Below, piece by piece: positions 7,979 through 20,725 of a stretch of 64,000 bases of DNA (position 1 is the first letter of the stretch; the number at the start of each line of letters is the position of its first letter). The stretch spans positions 50,994-114,993 of the forward strand of contig JAKUUM010000003.1 of the NCBI GenBank assembly GCA_022447065.1. The letters run 5' to 3'. Source of the DNA: SAR86 cluster bacterium (GTDB lineage Bacteria > Pseudomonadota > Gammaproteobacteria > Magnimaribacterales > Magnimaribacteraceae). The notes beneath the pieces are model-generated. The model saw nothing but the letters and a program-made list of their open reading frames with translations, did not search any database and was not told the DNA's origin. The position numbers and the translations under genes were made by a program.

Positions 7979-8740
7979 CTATTTTTTTAATTGCTTTTGA
8001 ATGGCAGCAAAAACTCCTCTAAAAATATTTGCTTCCATATGATCTAATTTAGATCTTCTAAAGAACCTGCTTACTCTAGTTAATAATTGTCTAGGATTAT
8101 CAACTTCGTAAAAGTCTACTTCTTGCATAACTTGATCAAAATGCTCTATCAATCTCTCAATTTCAGCATTATTGGCTAACGGCACATCCCACTCTTGTTT
8201 TTCCAATTTACCTTCTGTAGACAAACCGCTTAGCCTTATTTCATAGGCAAGAATCTGGATTGCTTGTGAGAGATTTAAGGAAGGGTATTCTTGGCTAGAA
8301 GGTATGTGTACATGAAGATTACACAATCTAAGCTCTTCATTTGTTAAACCTCTGTCTTCCCGACCAAAAATGACTGCTATTTTCCCTTCGCCTTTCTGGC
8401 TTAAAGATACTATCTCTTCTGCCGCTTCTTTTGGACTTACTATAGGCCAAGGTACTTTACGATTTCGAGCACTGGTTCCAACCACAAATATTGAATCCGC
8501 AACAGCTTCTTTAAGGTTCTCATGGACAACTGCCTCTTCAAGCACATCTACAGCAGCTTTAGCTCTGTAAAAAGCCTGCTCGTGAGGAAATTCTTTAGGA
8601 GATACAAGTCCTAATTGCTTGATACCCATATTCTTCATAGCTCTAGCAGCTGCACCTATGTTCCCAGGGTGTGTGGTTCCTACTAGAATAAACTTTACAG
8701 ACTCTTCAATCAGATTCAATGAATTATGTTTTCCAGACAT
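7979..8740 (-). CDS. trmJ: tRNA (cytidine/uridine-32-2'-O)-methyltransferase TrmJ
   Basis: 253 residues. SPOUT-class methyltransferase that 2'-O-methylates position 32 of tRNAs. Visible marks: TTHPGNIGAAARAMKNMG (motif 1), IAVIFGREDRGLTNEEL and HIPSSQEYPSLNLSQA (the knot and SAM-binding loops), and a C-terminal extension typical of TrmJ rather than TrmL. The start is the ATG at 8740; a TTG at 8719 is an alternative closer to the usual family start. It is divergent from suhB, as in E. coli. Confidence 0.93.
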   Translation of the reverse strand: MSGKHNSLNLIEESVKFILVGTTHPGNIGAAARAMKNMGIKQLGLVSPKEFPHEQAFYRAKAAVDVLEEAVVHENLKEAVADSIFVVGTSARNRKVPWPIVSPKEAAEEIVSLSQKGEGKIAVIFGREDRGLTNEELRLCNLHVHIPSSQEYPSLNLSQAIQILAYEIRLSGLSTEGKLEKQEWDVPLANNAEIERLIEHFDQVMQEVDFYEVDNPRQLLTRVSRFFRRSKLDHMEANIFRGVFAAIQKQLKK

Positions 8741-8745
8741 AGCTA

Positions 8746-8782
8746 TATTCTATCAGGCCACTTCCTTGCTTCTGATAGAATA
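8746..8782. promoter_or_regulatory. Mirrored bidirectional promoter/inverted repeat between trmJ and suhB
   Basis: A perfect 11-base inverted repeat: TATTCTATCAG at 8746-8756 and CTGATAGAATA at 8772-8782, centre 15 bases. Each arm read outward is TGATAGAAT, an extended -10 shape (TGnTATAAT with one change). The plus copy would start transcripts near 8788 (suhB ATG 8804), and the minus copy near 8740, at the trmJ ATG. It could also be an operator. Confidence 0.55.
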
Positions 8783-8803
8783 CGCAGCCTTCAAAAATTA
8801 GTT

Positions 8804-9613
8804 ATGGAACCAAAAGTAAATATAGCTCTCGAAGCAGCTAGAAAAGCAAGCAAGGAACTTCTTAGGTTTGCTGACGAAGTAGATAAGATGGACGCAATAG
8901 AAAAGGGTCCTACAAATTACGTTACAGAATTAGATAAACGGTCTGAAGAAATCATCATTAGTTCACTCAAAAAAACTTATCCCAAACACACATATTTATC
9001 AGAAGAAGTAGGCGAACTTAAGGGCTCAGGTAAAGACATAGAATCAGTTTGGATAATTGACCCTCTTGATGGCACCACCAATTATATTCATGGTTTTCCT
9101 TATTACGCCATTTCTATTGCTTATATAGAAAAGGGAAAAACTCTTCACGCCATAACTCTTGATGTTTCGCGCCAAGATGAATTTACTGCCAGTCTAGGAA
9201 AAGGCGCCTATTTAAATAATAGACGTATCAGAGTTAGCAAAAGAAAGGGGATTAAAGGAGCTCTTCTAAGTAACTCTTCGCACGACACCGAATCTGGAAA
9301 AATTAGGCATGACAATATAGCTACTTTTAGATCGCTTTATGCTCATGGTTTGACCATTAGAAGAACTGGCTCTACGGCTTTAGATTTAGCCAATGTTGCT
9401 GCAGGAAGACTTGATGGGTTTTGGGGGAGCGGTCTTGAAGACTGGGATATAGCTGCAGGAGGCTTATTGGTACAAGAAGCTGGCGGTCTAGTTAGTAATT
9501 ACTTTGGTGAATTGGAGTATCTGGATGGAGGAAATATTCTTGCTTCCACTACTAAGTGCTTCAAACCAATGCTAAAGGCTATACAACCTTTTGCGTACGT
9601 AGCTAACGATTAG
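8804..9613 (+). CDS. suhB: Inositol-1-monophosphatase SuhB
   Basis: 269 residues from the ATG at 8804, chosen because [14 protein letters not shown] matches the family N-terminus; the frame is open further up to 8726. Mg-dependent phosphatase signatures are [17 protein letters not shown] (metal ligands) and [16 protein letters not shown]. coli SuhB also acts with the Nus factors in rRNA antitermination. It is divergent from trmJ, and its 3' end overlaps the secF stop by 4 bases (convergent). Almost no leader carries a Shine-Dalgarno site. Confidence 0.95.
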   Translation: MEPKVNIALEAARKASKELLRFADEVDKMDAIEKGPTNYVTELDKRSEEIIISSLKKTYPKHTYLSEEVGELKGSGKDIESVWIIDPLDGTTNYIHGFPYYAISIAYIEKGKTLHAITLDVSRQDEFTASLGKGAYLNNRRIRVSKRKGIKGALLSNSSHDTESGKIRHDNIATFRSLYAHGLTIRRTGSTALDLANVAAGRLDGFWGSGLEDWDIAAGGLLVQEAGGLVSNYFGELEYLDGGNILASTTKCFKPMLKAIQPFAYVAND

Positions 9614-10524
9614 GGTAAATCATTAAAGTCTTCTTTTTCCTTTTCGTGAACAACTAAGTGCTCACTGGTTAGGCCCATCATAACCAATGCATTTGAAGCT
9701 ATGTATATGGAAGAATATGTTCCCACAATAACTCCAAGTATTAATGCAAAAGCAAAATTCTTTATTAACTCCCCTCCGAAAAGATAGAGAGAAATTAATA
9801 CCAATAAAGTTGTTAAAGAAGTGATTATGGTTCTACTTAACATTTGATTAAGCGAAAGGTTAATTACTTCTTCTATCTCAGATCGTCTCTGACTTCTTAA
9901 GTTTTCCCTTATCCGGTCAGAAACTACAATCGTATCGTTTAAGGAATATCCAATTACCGCTAATAAAGCAGCCAATACGGTTAAATCAAAATCAAGTTCG
10001 AACAAAGAAAAAATTCCTAAAACGATAATTACATCATGGATTAAAGCTAACACAGCAGCACCTGCAAACCTAGACTGAAATCTAAAAGCAATGTAGAGCA
10101 TCATAAGTCCTAAAGCGAGTAACATTGCTAGGCCACCATCATCTCTTAACTCACTGCCAATTTGAGGTCCTACATATTCAACTCTCCTCAAAAGAATTTC
10201 ATCAGAAGTCTCTTGTCTTAAAACTTGAATAATTTCTGCTCCTAAGGTGTCACTAACACTACCTGGAAGTTTGATTAAAACATCTTGAGTTGATCCAAAA
10301 AGAACAACTTGAGCACCTTTGAAACCTGCGTTTGTTAGGCTTTCTCTAACTTCACCTACTTGTACTTCTTGAGGATAATGGAGCTCAACTAAGGAGCCAC
10401 CGGTGAAGTCCAATCCCCAATTCAATTGCTTTAATACAATAGAAGTAACGGAAACAACTACCAACAAAAGAGAAATTCCTAGAGCAGCTTTTCTCCAGGA
10501 CATAAAGTCTATTTGGAAATTCAT
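9610..10524 (-). CDS. secF: Protein translocase subunit SecF
   Basis: 304 residues. Six-helix membrane protein that with SecD uses the proton gradient to complete export through SecYEG. N-terminal signature [18 protein letters not shown], a periplasmic domain, and the helical core [19 protein letters not shown] (family hallmark). Its start overlaps the secD stop by 4 bases (ATGA), and its stop overlaps the convergent suhB. Confidence 0.97.
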   Translation of the reverse strand: MNFQIDFMSWRKAALGISLLLVVVSVTSIVLKQLNWGLDFTGGSLVELHYPQEVQVGEVRESLTNAGFKGAQVVLFGSTQDVLIKLPGSVSDTLGAEIIQVLRQETSDEILLRRVEYVGPQIGSELRDDGGLAMLLALGLMMLYIAFRFQSRFAGAAVLALIHDVIIVLGIFSLFELDFDLTVLAALLAVIGYSLNDTIVVSDRIRENLRSQRRSEIEEVINLSLNQMLSRTIITSLTTLLVLISLYLFGGELIKNFAFALILGVIVGTYSSIYIASNALVMMGLTSEHLVVHEKEKEDFNDLP

Positions 10525-12377
10525 ATCGCTAACCTACTTAAATTCTTCTTTTTCCTGTAGACCAGGTAAATAAACCCTCTGGTTCCAACAATAGCTGTGA
10601 ACATAGAAGTAAGGATTCCAATAGAAAGAGTTATTGAAAATCCTTTGATCGGACCAGTGCCAAGTGAGTAAAGAATAACGGCAACTATAAGAGTTGTTAT
10701 GTTCGCATCTAAAATAGTTGAGAAAGCTTTATCGTAACCTTGATCAATTGCTTGTAAAGGGTCTGTCCCTTGCTTTAGTTCCTCTTTAATCCTAGAAAAG
10801 ATCAACACATTAGCATCAATAGCCATACCAACAGTTAGAACAATCCCTGCAATTCCAGGCAGAGTCAAGCTAGCTGATAAAATTGACATAATAGCCACTA
10901 AGAGAAGAATATTAGTACCAAGAGCCAAGCCAGCGGCTACACCAAAAATTCGATAATAAAAAACGGTAAAGATTAGTACCAAAGCCATGCCTATCTCCAT
11001 GGAAAGAATCCCTGCGTTTATATTATCTTCTCCTAAACTAGGCCCAACTGTTCTTTCTTCAACGAATCTCATGGGAGCTGCCAAAGCCCCAGCTCTCAGG
11101 AGTAAAGCTAGTTCTGAAGACTCTTGAGGGCTGTCCAGTCCTGTGATTCTAAACTGAGTTCCAAGAGCAGCTTGAATGGTTGCCAAGCTTATAATCTCCC
11201 TGATCTCAAAAGTTTGTTGAACTGCAATTTGGTTTCCTTGGGAATCTCTCTTGTAAGAAGTCTTATTTTTTTGTTCTACAAATACAACACCTAGTCTTTT
11301 TCCAATATTCCCCCTTGTAGCTCGATGCATGCGAGCTCCACCTTGACCGTCTAGAGTTATGTTAACTTGAGGCATCCCATTCTCATCAAAACTGGCTTGG
11401 GCTGTAGCTACTTGATCTCCGCCTATAATAATCTGATCTTGTAACTCACTTTCTCCCATTCTCTTATCTCTATGAGGATAAGAAGTCTTTCTTGTTCTTG
11501 GTGTATCGTATTCAGCTTCTAGATGGAATTCCAAGGTAGCAGTTTTACCCAGTATCTTCTTTGCTTCTGCAGTGTCCTGAATGCCAGGCAATTGAACCAC
11601 TATTCTTTTTTTACCTTGTCTTTGAACTATAGGTTCAGAAACTCCCAGTTCGTTTACTCTGTTGCGGAGCGTTGTTAAATTCTGGTCTATGGCATCAGCT
11701 TCTATTTGTTCAATTTCTTCCTCATTCAATCGTAAAAAAATATTAAATTCACTACCTTCTGTATAACTTACAGAAAATTGAGGGTAATTGTCTTCAATTA
11801 GATCAATTGAAGAATCAAAATCTGACTCTTCTTTAACTTTTAATGTTATAGACTGATCTTTTTCAACAAATAAAGAGGAGTAACGTATCTTTTCTTCTCT
11901 AAGTTTTCTTTTTAAATCTTGTAAAGTCCCATTCTGTCTATTTTTTAAAGCTGCCTGTGTATCTACTTCCATTAGGAAATGAACTCCCCCTCTTAAATCT
12001 AGACCCAGTTTCATGGGTTCAGCGCCTATATTTTTAAGCCATTGTGGTGTTGTGGGAGCCAAATTAAGAGCAACTATGAGGTCATCGCCTGCAGTTGAGA
12101 GAAGAGATTTAATCCTAAGTTGTTCTTCAGTTGAAAAGAGCCTGATCAATGCATAATTATTATGAAGCTCTACCTCCGGAACATTTTCATTATCTAGACT
12201 ATTTTCCAGAATCTTTTCTAGTCTCTTTTGAAGCTTTAAGTCTGGTGATAGAGCGCTATCGTTATAAGATATCTGAACTGCAGGGTCAGGTGCATAGAGA
12301 TTCGGTAAAGAATAAACGATACCAAAACCTAATACTATTAAGATAAGAAGATATTTCCAAATACCAAAAGGTCTCAC
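10521..12377 (-). CDS. secD: Protein translocase subunit SecD
   Basis: 618 residues, normal length. N-terminal membrane helix, then [17 protein letters not shown] (first motif), a large periplasmic P1 domain with [19 protein letters not shown], and the C-terminal membrane core with [17 protein letters not shown]. Works with SecF and YajC. It lies 8 bases after yajC in the order queA-tgt-yajC-secD-secF, the standard gammaproteobacterial arrangement. Confidence 0.97.
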   Translation of the reverse strand: MRPFGIWKYLLILIVLGFGIVYSLPNLYAPDPAVQISYNDSALSPDLKLQKRLEKILENSLDNENVPEVELHNNYALIRLFSTEEQLRIKSLLSTAGDDLIVALNLAPTTPQWLKNIGAEPMKLGLDLRGGVHFLMEVDTQAALKNRQNGTLQDLKRKLREEKIRYSSLFVEKDQSITLKVKEESDFDSSIDLIEDNYPQFSVSYTEGSEFNIFLRLNEEEIEQIEADAIDQNLTTLRNRVNELGVSEPIVQRQGKKRIVVQLPGIQDTAEAKKILGKTATLEFHLEAEYDTPRTRKTSYPHRDKRMGESELQDQIIIGGDQVATAQASFDENGMPQVNITLDGQGGARMHRATRGNIGKRLGVVFVEQKNKTSYKRDSQGNQIAVQQTFEIREIISLATIQAALGTQFRITGLDSPQESSELALLLRAGALAAPMRFVEERTVGPSLGEDNINAGILSMEIGMALVLIFTVFYYRIFGVAAGLALGTNILLLVAIMSILSASLTLPGIAGIVLTVGMAIDANVLIFSRIKEELKQGTDPLQAIDQGYDKAFSTILDANITTLIVAVILYSLGTGPIKGFSITLSIGILTSMFTAIVGTRGFIYLVYRKKKNLSRLAI

Positions 12378-12385
12378 AGTATTAG

Positions 12386-12679
12386 CTAAATTGAGTTGAT
12401 GGTTCCTTTTGGAAGAACATTTGTAATAGAAGCCCTTTGTATCTTTACCTTTGTATTATCACCAAGATTGACTTCAAAAAATTGGTCACTAATTTTTGTA
12501 ACTCTTCCAAGCAACCCTCCAGAAGATACAACTTCATCTCCTACTTCAATGCCATTAACCATTTCCTCATGTGCTTTTTTTGCCTTATTTTGAGGTCTAA
12601 TCATCAAAAAATAGATCAAGACAAAAAAGCCAATTAAAAGCAGAAAAGTAGGGTTAAAAAAAGTTGTTACTCCATTCAT
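12386..12679 (-). CDS. yajC: Sec translocon accessory protein YajC
   Basis: 97 residues: one membrane helix (about residues 10-28) followed by IRPQNKAKKAHEEM and a small soluble domain with GDEVVSSGGLLGRV, the family pattern. It binds SecDF and the YidC complex. Placed between tgt (1 base away) and secD in one transcription unit. Confidence 0.96.
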   Translation of the reverse strand: MNGVTTFFNPTFLLLIGFFVLIYFLMIRPQNKAKKAHEEMVNGIEVGDEVVSSGGLLGRVTKISDQFFEVNLGDNTKVKIQRASITNVLPKGTINSI

Positions 12680-12680
12680 A

Positions 12681-14847
<2,167 letters not shown>

Positions 14848-14862
14848 TGTATCTCCACATCT

Positions 14863-14894
14863 GGCTCTCAGAAACCTCTAAATACCTGAGAGCC
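14863..14894 (-). other. Stem-loop between tRNA-Leu and queA
   Basis: Perfect 9-base arms GGCTCTCAG (14863-14871) and CTGAGAGCC (14886-14894) with a 14-base loop. It begins 8 bases after the tRNA CCA and ends about 15 bases before the queA TTG. With no U-run it is more likely a processing/stability hairpin or attenuator than a classical terminator. Confidence 0.6.
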
Positions 14895-14902
14895 TTCTAC
14901 AA

Positions 14903-14989
14903 TGGTACCGGAGGGGGGACTTGAACCCCCATGATTAAAAAATCGGGGGATTTTGAATCCCCTGCGTCTACCAATTCCGCCACTCCGGC
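14903..14989 (-). tRNA. tRNA-Leu (anticodon CAA), CCA encoded
   Basis: 87-base class II tRNA on the minus strand: GCCGGAGTGGCGGAATTGG start, acceptor closed by CTCCGGT-ACCA, anticodon arm GGGGA-TTCAAAA-TCCCC giving CAA, long variable arm, and T-arm GGGGGTTCAAGTCCCCC. Same strand as queA downstream, divergent from plsB. Confidence 0.96.
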
Positions 14990-15057
14990 AAAAGTCTTAG
15001 TAAAAAGTTTACTTTGAAAGGTTAAACTCTCTTCTTAAAATTATATTCTTGTATCTT

Positions 15058-17493
15058 ATGTTGAGATTTTGGTTTAGGGAAAGAGTTTTTTCAGTAGTTA
15101 AATACTGCATTTCACCATTTATTAGGTTTGAAGTAGAATTTGAAGAAGGCATTTCAGAGAAGGATCTCAATAAAGTTAAAACCATTTATGCCCTTCCTGA
15201 TAAGTCTATTAGCGAATTAGTTGCATTAGATAAATACACAAATAAGCTAAATGCTCCGTCACCTAAAGAATATTTTGAGGAAACGAATTTACAAAAATAC
15301 ATTTGCTTAATACCGCCAAAGTTCAACATAGGCGAGCAAAAAATTAAGAGATTTTTACCCCAAAACTTACCTGAAATACTAACCTTAGAAGATGATGAAG
15401 TAATTTTGGTACCTGTATCCTTTTACTGGGGTATGCATCCTGATAAACAAAGATCGTTTTTTAAAATAGTCTTTTCACAATCTTGGGCAGTAAGTGGTTC
15501 TTTTAAGAAATTCTTTAGAGTGCTTTTGCACGGAAGGTCTTTAGTTATTAAGTTTAACAAACCCTTTATTCTCTCTGAACTAAAAGAAAGAGATAGAACT
15601 GTAGAAGAAAGCTCAAGATTGATTAGTCGTTATTTAAGAGCCCTTTTTAGAAAGACAAAGAAAGCTGCTATTGGACCAGACATTTCTCATAGAAGAACTT
15701 TGGTTAGATCTTTAGCTAGAGACAAGGTAGTAAGAAAAGAGATAAAGGTTCAAAGTAATGGAGATCTTAAGAGAACAAGAAAGCTAAATAAAAAAGCATT
15801 TAAGTACGCTAATGAGATCTGTTCAGATATTAATTATCCAATTGTAAGAAATCTACAAAGAGGTTTGGGTTGGTTCTGGAATAAAAGATATGACGGTATT
15901 CAAATTCAAAACTTGGATAAAATTAAATCAATAGCGGATGAGAATGGTCTCATTTATGTGCCCTGTCACAGGAGCCATATTGATTACCTGGCTTTTTCTT
16001 ACATTCTGCTAGAAAAAGGTTTGATGCTTCCACACATAGCTGCTGGAAATAACATGAATCTGCCTATCTTAGGAGGTATAGGTAAGGGTGGTGGAGCATT
16101 CTTTATGCGCAGATCATTCTCAGATAACAAGCTGTATAGCCTTATCTTCTTTCAATATTTCAGACGATTATTGCAAAGAGGATCGTCTGTTGAGTTTTTT
16201 CCTGAAGGTGGTAGAAGCAGAAGTGGGTTTTCCCTTCAAGCTAGACCAGGCCTCTTATCCATGACAATAAGAAGCTTTGCTAGTTTAAGCAATGAGAATG
16301 TTAAATTGATTCCTATTTATATTGGTTATGAAAAAATTATTGAAGGTAATAGTTATTTATCGGAATTATTGGGAGAACAAAAGAAAAGAGAGAGCCTTCT
16401 AGACTTATTTAAATCAATTAAGGACTTTAAGAATTTTCTTGGCACTGTCTATATAAATGTGGGGAACCCTATAGACCTTAAAGATTTCCTCGAAAGTGAA
16501 CTGGGTGAAAAAAACTATAAGATTAATTCACCTCTAGATCGACCAAGTTGGCTAAAAAAAACTACTAATAACTTAGGTACAGAAGTGATGAAGGGTATAA
16601 ATGAATCTGCTGTTGTTACTACATCAAGTTTGTTTTCTCTGAGCCTTCTCACTGAAACAACCCAGACTTTAGATTCAAATTCTATAAGTAAACGGATTGA
16701 AATGTTTATCGATCTTCTAAAAAAGAACGATGACTATAAAGATGTATGGCTGACAGAAGAATCTCCCAAAAAAGTAATCGCTAAAACAGAAGCTCTGGGA
16801 TTAATTAACAGTCAATTGATCGGAGGAGAAAGAGTATTTAGACCCACTAGAAACGAAGCTGCTCTGCTTAGTTTTTATCAGAATAATATTTCTCATTACT
16901 ACCTTCTCTATTCGTTAATCTGTCTGTCACTAAAGTATGTAGAAAAGTTGTCTGAAGAAGAAATTATAAGGTTAGCAAACCTTGTCTACCCATTCCTTCA
17001 AAGTGATTTTTATTTACCTTGGAAAGGTGAACAAATCAATAAGGTTATTGCTAAAAATTTAAAGGCATTAATTAAATCAGGTTTAATTGTTAAAAAAGAC
17101 AAGGGTCTTTTAAGCAAACCCGAAAAAAATGGTAAAGAATATAGAGATTTCTGGGCTCTAAGCAACATCAGTGAACCTAGCATCAAAAGGTTCTATATTG
17201 TCATGAGTACTTTATGGAAAGAAGAAGGGACGGATGTAGTTGAACTCCAACAAAGATGTGTTGCAATCGCCAACAAACTTCAACAAATTGAAGGTTGGTT
17301 GTACACAGAATTCACAGATGCTTCTAAATTTCAATTTTTTATAACTAAGCTCTTAGAAGATAGATATATAAAAGAAAACACAAGCAATAAGTTATCCGCT
17401 TCAAGAATAACTAAGAGGGTTCAAAAAGAATTCCAACAATTCTTCAACCAAGAATTTATGCATGAGGTCAATCAACTCAATTTAAGAGAATAA
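15058..17493 (+). CDS. plsB: Glycerol-3-phosphate 1-O-acyltransferase PlsB
   Basis: 811 residues from the ATG at 15058 (a TTG three codons earlier is possible; neither has a clear Shine-Dalgarno site). First step of phospholipid synthesis at the inner membrane. Catalytic HRSHID (H304, D309) in VPCHRSHIDYLAF, the glycerol-3-phosphate motif FFPEGGRSRSG, and full E. coli-like length (807). Its 3' end overlaps the convergent rsmJ by 22 bases. Links functionally to glpK and ugpQ further along. Confidence 0.96.
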   Translation: MLRFWFRERVFSVVKYCISPFIRFEVEFEEGISEKDLNKVKTIYALPDKSISELVALDKYTNKLNAPSPKEYFEETNLQKYICLIPPKFNIGEQKIKRFLPQNLPEILTLEDDEVILVPVSFYWGMHPDKQRSFFKIVFSQSWAVSGSFKKFFRVLLHGRSLVIKFNKPFILSELKERDRTVEESSRLISRYLRALFRKTKKAAIGPDISHRRTLVRSLARDKVVRKEIKVQSNGDLKRTRKLNKKAFKYANEICSDINYPIVRNLQRGLGWFWNKRYDGIQIQNLDKIKSIADENGLIYVPCHRSHIDYLAFSYILLEKGLMLPHIAAGNNMNLPILGGIGKGGGAFFMRRSFSDNKLYSLIFFQYFRRLLQRGSSVEFFPEGGRSRSGFSLQARPGLLSMTIRSFASLSNENVKLIPIYIGYEKIIEGNSYLSELLGEQKKRESLLDLFKSIKDFKNFLGTVYINVGNPIDLKDFLESELGEKNYKINSPLDRPSWLKKTTNNLGTEVMKGINESAVVTTSSLFSLSLLTETTQTLDSNSISKRIEMFIDLLKKNDDYKDVWLTEESPKKVIAKTEALGLINSQLIGGERVFRPTRNEAALLSFYQNNISHYYLLYSLICLSLKYVEKLSEEEIIRLANLVYPFLQSDFYLPWKGEQINKVIAKNLKALIKSGLIVKKDKGLLSKPEKNGKEYRDFWALSNISEPSIKRFYIVMSTLWKEEGTDVVELQQRCVAIANKLQQIEGWLYTEFTDASKFQFFITKLLEDRYIKENTSNKLSASRITKRVQKEFQQFFNQEFMHEVNQLNLRE

Positions 17494-18239
17494 ACATCAT
17501 AACGAATTGTTTTACCTTTTAAAGAGTATGTTGGCTCTATGCCTGCAAGGCTCTGAGCTTTTCGATGCCGTTTAACTATAACTCTGTTTTTGGCTTTCTT
17601 AAGAGAAATTTCTAACAGTTCCTCACCTGAATTTTCTACAACCAACTCTCTTAGAGCCTGAACCTCTCTCTTGGCTTTTGATTTGCCCATATTCTCAAAC
17701 ATTGGATCTAAATAAATAGCATCAGGGTTTGATCTTAATTTTAAAAGGTAGTCTTTTGAATCAGAACAGATGACTTCTATTTTCTTTAGACTAGGAATTA
17801 GTTTATTTTGTCTCTTGAGCCCATCCTCTAATAGAGCATGGATCCAAGGGACTCTTTCAATCAAAATAAGCTTGTCTACAAAGGAGCTGAATAGCAAAGC
17901 ATCTTTGCCTAGACCAGCAGTAGCATCAATAAACAGACTTTTTTTTGGCAGTCCCCTCAACGACTTTACAAGATTAACCCTGTGGCTCTGTTTAGACCAT
18001 TTTAGGAAATCGCTGAAAATAGGCTTTGAAGAATCCCCTAAACCTTGTTTTAAATAAATTAAGTCTTTGGAAACAACTAGAAAAAATTTCTTACTTGGTA
18101 ACTCATCAAAATCCTTAATGTTTTTACTGAGAGTTTTCATACTTCCCACAAAAGGAAGGTTTAAACTTTCAGATAATTTTAGCGCTTCTCGATTTAACTC
18201 CTCGTCTGTACAAGTTATGACAAGATTTAGTGTCTTCAT
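17472..18239 (-). CDS. rsmJ: 16S rRNA (guanine1516-N2)-methyltransferase RsmJ
   Basis: 255 residues from the ATG at 18239, which overlaps the uppP stop as ATGA; the frame is open up to 18260. SAM-binding region SLFIDATAGLGKDALLFSS, then the substrate motif AIYLDPMFENMGKSKAKREV, which is diagnostic for RsmJ (DPMF). C-terminal RYDVYSLKL. Overlaps plsB tail to tail. Confidence 0.92.
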   Translation of the reverse strand: MKTLNLVITCTDEELNREALKLSESLNLPFVGSMKTLSKNIKDFDELPSKKFFLVVSKDLIYLKQGLGDSSKPIFSDFLKWSKQSHRVNLVKSLRGLPKKSLFIDATAGLGKDALLFSSFVDKLILIERVPWIHALLEDGLKRQNKLIPSLKKIEVICSDSKDYLLKLRSNPDAIYLDPMFENMGKSKAKREVQALRELVVENSGEELLEISLKKAKNRVIVKRHRKAQSLAGIEPTYSLKGKTIRYDVYSLKLS

Positions 18240-19021
18240 GTCCAATAAAGCAAAAGCCAACCACCCAGTAGTAATCTATAGATTACAAATGGAGTAAAGC
18301 CGATTCTTTCAATCAACCTTAAGAACAAATCTATTGAAATATAAGCTACTAGGAAAGAAATGGTTATTGCTATTAAAAGCTCAATTCCATTTTGAGACAG
18401 ATCTAAAAAACTAAATCTAACTAACTCAACTAAAGCTATAGCTCCTATGGTTGGTATGGCTAAGAGAAAACTAAACCTTGAAGCTGCTGTAGCACTAAGT
18501 CCCAAAAATAGACCAGCTGTAATAGTGATGCCCGATCTTGAAGTACCAGGTATGAGTGCCAAACACTGAAAGAGACCGATTACAAAAGCACGAGGTAAGC
18601 TCAGAAAGTCTACATCCTCTTTCCCCTTGTTTAATTGCGCTAAATAAAGAAGGAGTCCAAAAAGAATAGTTGCATAAGCTATTACTTCACTATTTCTTAA
18701 TTTTAAATCAATAGAATCTCTTAAAAAAAACCCAGCTACAAGGATAGGAAATACAGCTACTACTAGGTTAATGGTCAAGTTGTTTCCTGGACTTGCGAGT
18801 TTCTCAGAGATTAAATTAATCAACATAGTTTTTACGTCAGATCGGAAATAAACTATGGCCGCAATTAAGGTACCAAAATGAACTCCTACATCAAAAATGA
18901 TTCCTTGATCCTCTTGCCTTAAGAATTCACTCAATAAAACTAGATGGGCAGAGCTGGAAACCGGCAAGAATTCAGTAAGTCCCTGAATAACAGAAAGTAA
19001 AACTAACTGCAGTGTATCCAT
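18236..19021 (-). CDS. uppP: Undecaprenyl-diphosphatase UppP (BacA)
   Basis: 261 residues, about eight membrane helices. Recycles undecaprenyl pyrophosphate for peptidoglycan synthesis. Active-site motifs GLTEFLPVSSSAHL near the N-terminus and ALIPGTSRSGITI in the middle are intact. It starts directly next to the tsaB stop and is followed by rsmJ with a 4-base overlap. Confidence 0.96.
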   Translation of the reverse strand: MDTLQLVLLSVIQGLTEFLPVSSSAHLVLLSEFLRQEDQGIIFDVGVHFGTLIAAIVYFRSDVKTMLINLISEKLASPGNNLTINLVVAVFPILVAGFFLRDSIDLKLRNSEVIAYATILFGLLLYLAQLNKGKEDVDFLSLPRAFVIGLFQCLALIPGTSRSGITITAGLFLGLSATAASRFSFLLAIPTIGAIALVELVRFSFLDLSQNGIELLIAITISFLVAYISIDLFLRLIERIGFTPFVIYRLLLGGWLLLYWT

Positions 19022-19687
19022 TTATAACTTAACCCAATGTTCCTCACCAGATAGATAAACAGGGACTAAGTCTTTAGGATCAACTGTAGCCCCCTCACTA
19101 AATTTCTTTTGAGCTTCACTTAATAAATCCTGCGCATTTGGATATCTTGTGTAGATTGTTGCACCTAATTCTTCTAGCTGTTTCGTTATTAATTCACATC
19201 CATCACCCACAAAAACGGAAGTTGGAGACAAGTCTAAATCACTAAATTCTTCTACTTTAAGAACTTTTTCTGAAGCAGACTTCAGTTCTTCTTCAGTAAA
19301 AACAAAATTACCAAGGTAAACTTGGCCCATGTGGGCGTTTACCAAAACGTTTACTTCTGAAGAATGAAATTCCCTATTAATACCTTGAGCTATGACTTGA
19401 AGACTAGAAACAGGAATGGTAGAAATGCCTAAGCTATAAGCCAATCCTTGAGCAACTGAACAAGCCAACCTAGTGCCAGTAAAGGAACCAGGCCCACAAC
19501 CTGCTGCTATAACATCTAAGTCTTGATAAGTTGCTTTTAAGTCATCCATCAGCTGTTGCAACAAACCCAATAACTTTTCAGTATGCTGTTGAGGCATTAA
19601 TTCATGAAAGGAAACAATCTCCTTTCCCTTAGATAGGGCTAAAGAGCAAGCATCACTAGAAGTCTCTATTGCCAGTATATTGGGCAT
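19022..19687 (-). CDS. tsaB: tRNA threonylcarbamoyladenosine biosynthesis protein TsaB
   Basis: 221 residues, ASKHA fold. Partner of TsaD/TsaE in making t6A37 in ANN-decoding tRNAs. Start NILAIETSSDACSLALSKG and VIAAGCGPGSFTGTRLACSV are typical; the C-terminal half is variable, as in all TsaB. Overlaps the adk stop by 1 base. Confidence 0.94.
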   Translation of the reverse strand: MPNILAIETSSDACSLALSKGKEIVSFHELMPQQHTEKLLGLLQQLMDDLKATYQDLDVIAAGCGPGSFTGTRLACSVAQGLAYSLGISTIPVSSLQVIAQGINREFHSSEVNVLVNAHMGQVYLGNFVFTEEELKSASEKVLKVEEFSDLDLSPTSVFVGDGCELITKQLEELGATIYTRYPNAQDLLSEAQKKFSEGATVDPKDLVPVYLSGEEHWVKL

Positions 19688-20337
19688 TAATTATTTTTTA
19701 TATGGGCTAATATGAGGTCAGAAACCTCAGAAGGAGATCCTAAGCCTGATACTTTTAGATAGTTCAATTGTTGATTACGAGATCTTTCTAAGTAGAAATC
19801 TATTAAAGGAAGTGTTTGAGATAGATATACATTGAGTCTGTCTTTTACGGTTTCAGGCCTGTCATCTTCTCTCTGAATAAGGGGCTCTCCGGTTAGATCA
19901 TCAATATCGGGAACTTTTGGGGGATTAAAATCTATGTGATAGTTCCTGCCTGAATCTAAATGCACCCTTCTTCCTGACATTCGTCCAATAATCACTTCAT
20001 CTGGAACATTTATCTCTATAACTAAATTTATATCCACTTTTTTATCCTCTAAGGCTTGAGCTTGTGGAATAGTCCTAGGAAAGCCATCAAACAAAAACCC
20101 AGACACACAATCTTTTTGCTTAATTCTTTCTACTACAACATCAACTATGACCTCATCAGAAACTAAAATGCCATTATCCATTAACTCTTTGGCCTTTTTA
20201 CCTAAATCAGTTCCAGTTTTGATGGCTTCTCTTAGCATATTTCCTGTAGAGATATGAGGAATGTGAAAGTTCTGACACAAAACTTCTGCCTGTGTCCCTT
20301 TTCCTGCTCCCGGAGGGCCCAAAAGGATTATTTTCAT
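19687..20337 (-). CDS. adk: Adenylate kinase
   Basis: 216 residues, the long form with a LID domain ([14 protein letters not shown]; no zinc cysteines). P-loop [11 protein letters not shown] at the N-terminus, [16 protein letters not shown], and [14 protein letters not shown]. Converts ATP + AMP to 2 ADP. It overlaps acpS by 4 bases and tsaB by 1. Placement in the era-recO-acpS cluster is not the E. coli order. Confidence 0.97.
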   Translation of the reverse strand: MKIILLGPPGAGKGTQAEVLCQNFHIPHISTGNMLREAIKTGTDLGKKAKELMDNGILVSDEVIVDVVVERIKQKDCVSGFLFDGFPRTIPQAQALEDKKVDINLVIEINVPDEVIIGRMSGRRVHLDSGRNYHIDFNPPKVPDIDDLTGEPLIQREDDRPETVKDRLNVYLSQTLPLIDFYLERSRNQQLNYLKVSGLGSPSEVSDLILAHIKNN

Positions 20338-20723
20338 TTCCCTTCGCCTATTACAAAAGCTATAGAGAGATCACTAGTATCAGAAATACTTAACTTAAAA
20401 TTCTTATACCCCATTTCTTTTGCTCTCTTCTTCGCTTCTCCCACTAAATTCAAGTAAGGAGACCCATTACTTCTCCTAAGAACTTCAATAGTTTTAAGTG
20501 TTATTCCTTCACTAAAACCTGTACCTAACGCTTTAGAGGCGGCTTCTTTAGAAGCAAAATTGTTACTTAAAAATGAGACCTTCTTATCAACTCCTTTACG
20601 ACTCAGATAGTCTACCTTTTCACTTTCTGTCAATACTCTGTCAACAAATTTATTACCAAACCTAGAAACTATATTCCTTATCCTTCTTTTTTCTATTAAA
20701 TCTATTCCAACTCCTTTAATCAT
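20334..20723 (-). CDS. acpS: Holo-[acyl-carrier-protein] synthase AcpS
   Basis: 129 residues. Transfers 4'-phosphopantetheine to acyl carrier protein. Metal-binding start [12 protein letters not shown] and the core [15 protein letters not shown] are conserved. In E. coli and Pseudomonas pdxJ sits between recO and acpS; here recO ends only 2 bases before, and pdxJ is missing. Confidence 0.95.
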   Translation of the reverse strand: MIKGVGIDLIEKRRIRNIVSRFGNKFVDRVLTESEKVDYLSRKGVDKKVSFLSNNFASKEAASKALGTGFSEGITLKTIEVLRRSNGSPYLNLVGEAKKRAKEMGYKNFKLSISDTSDLSIAFVIGEGK

Positions 20724-20725
20724 AT

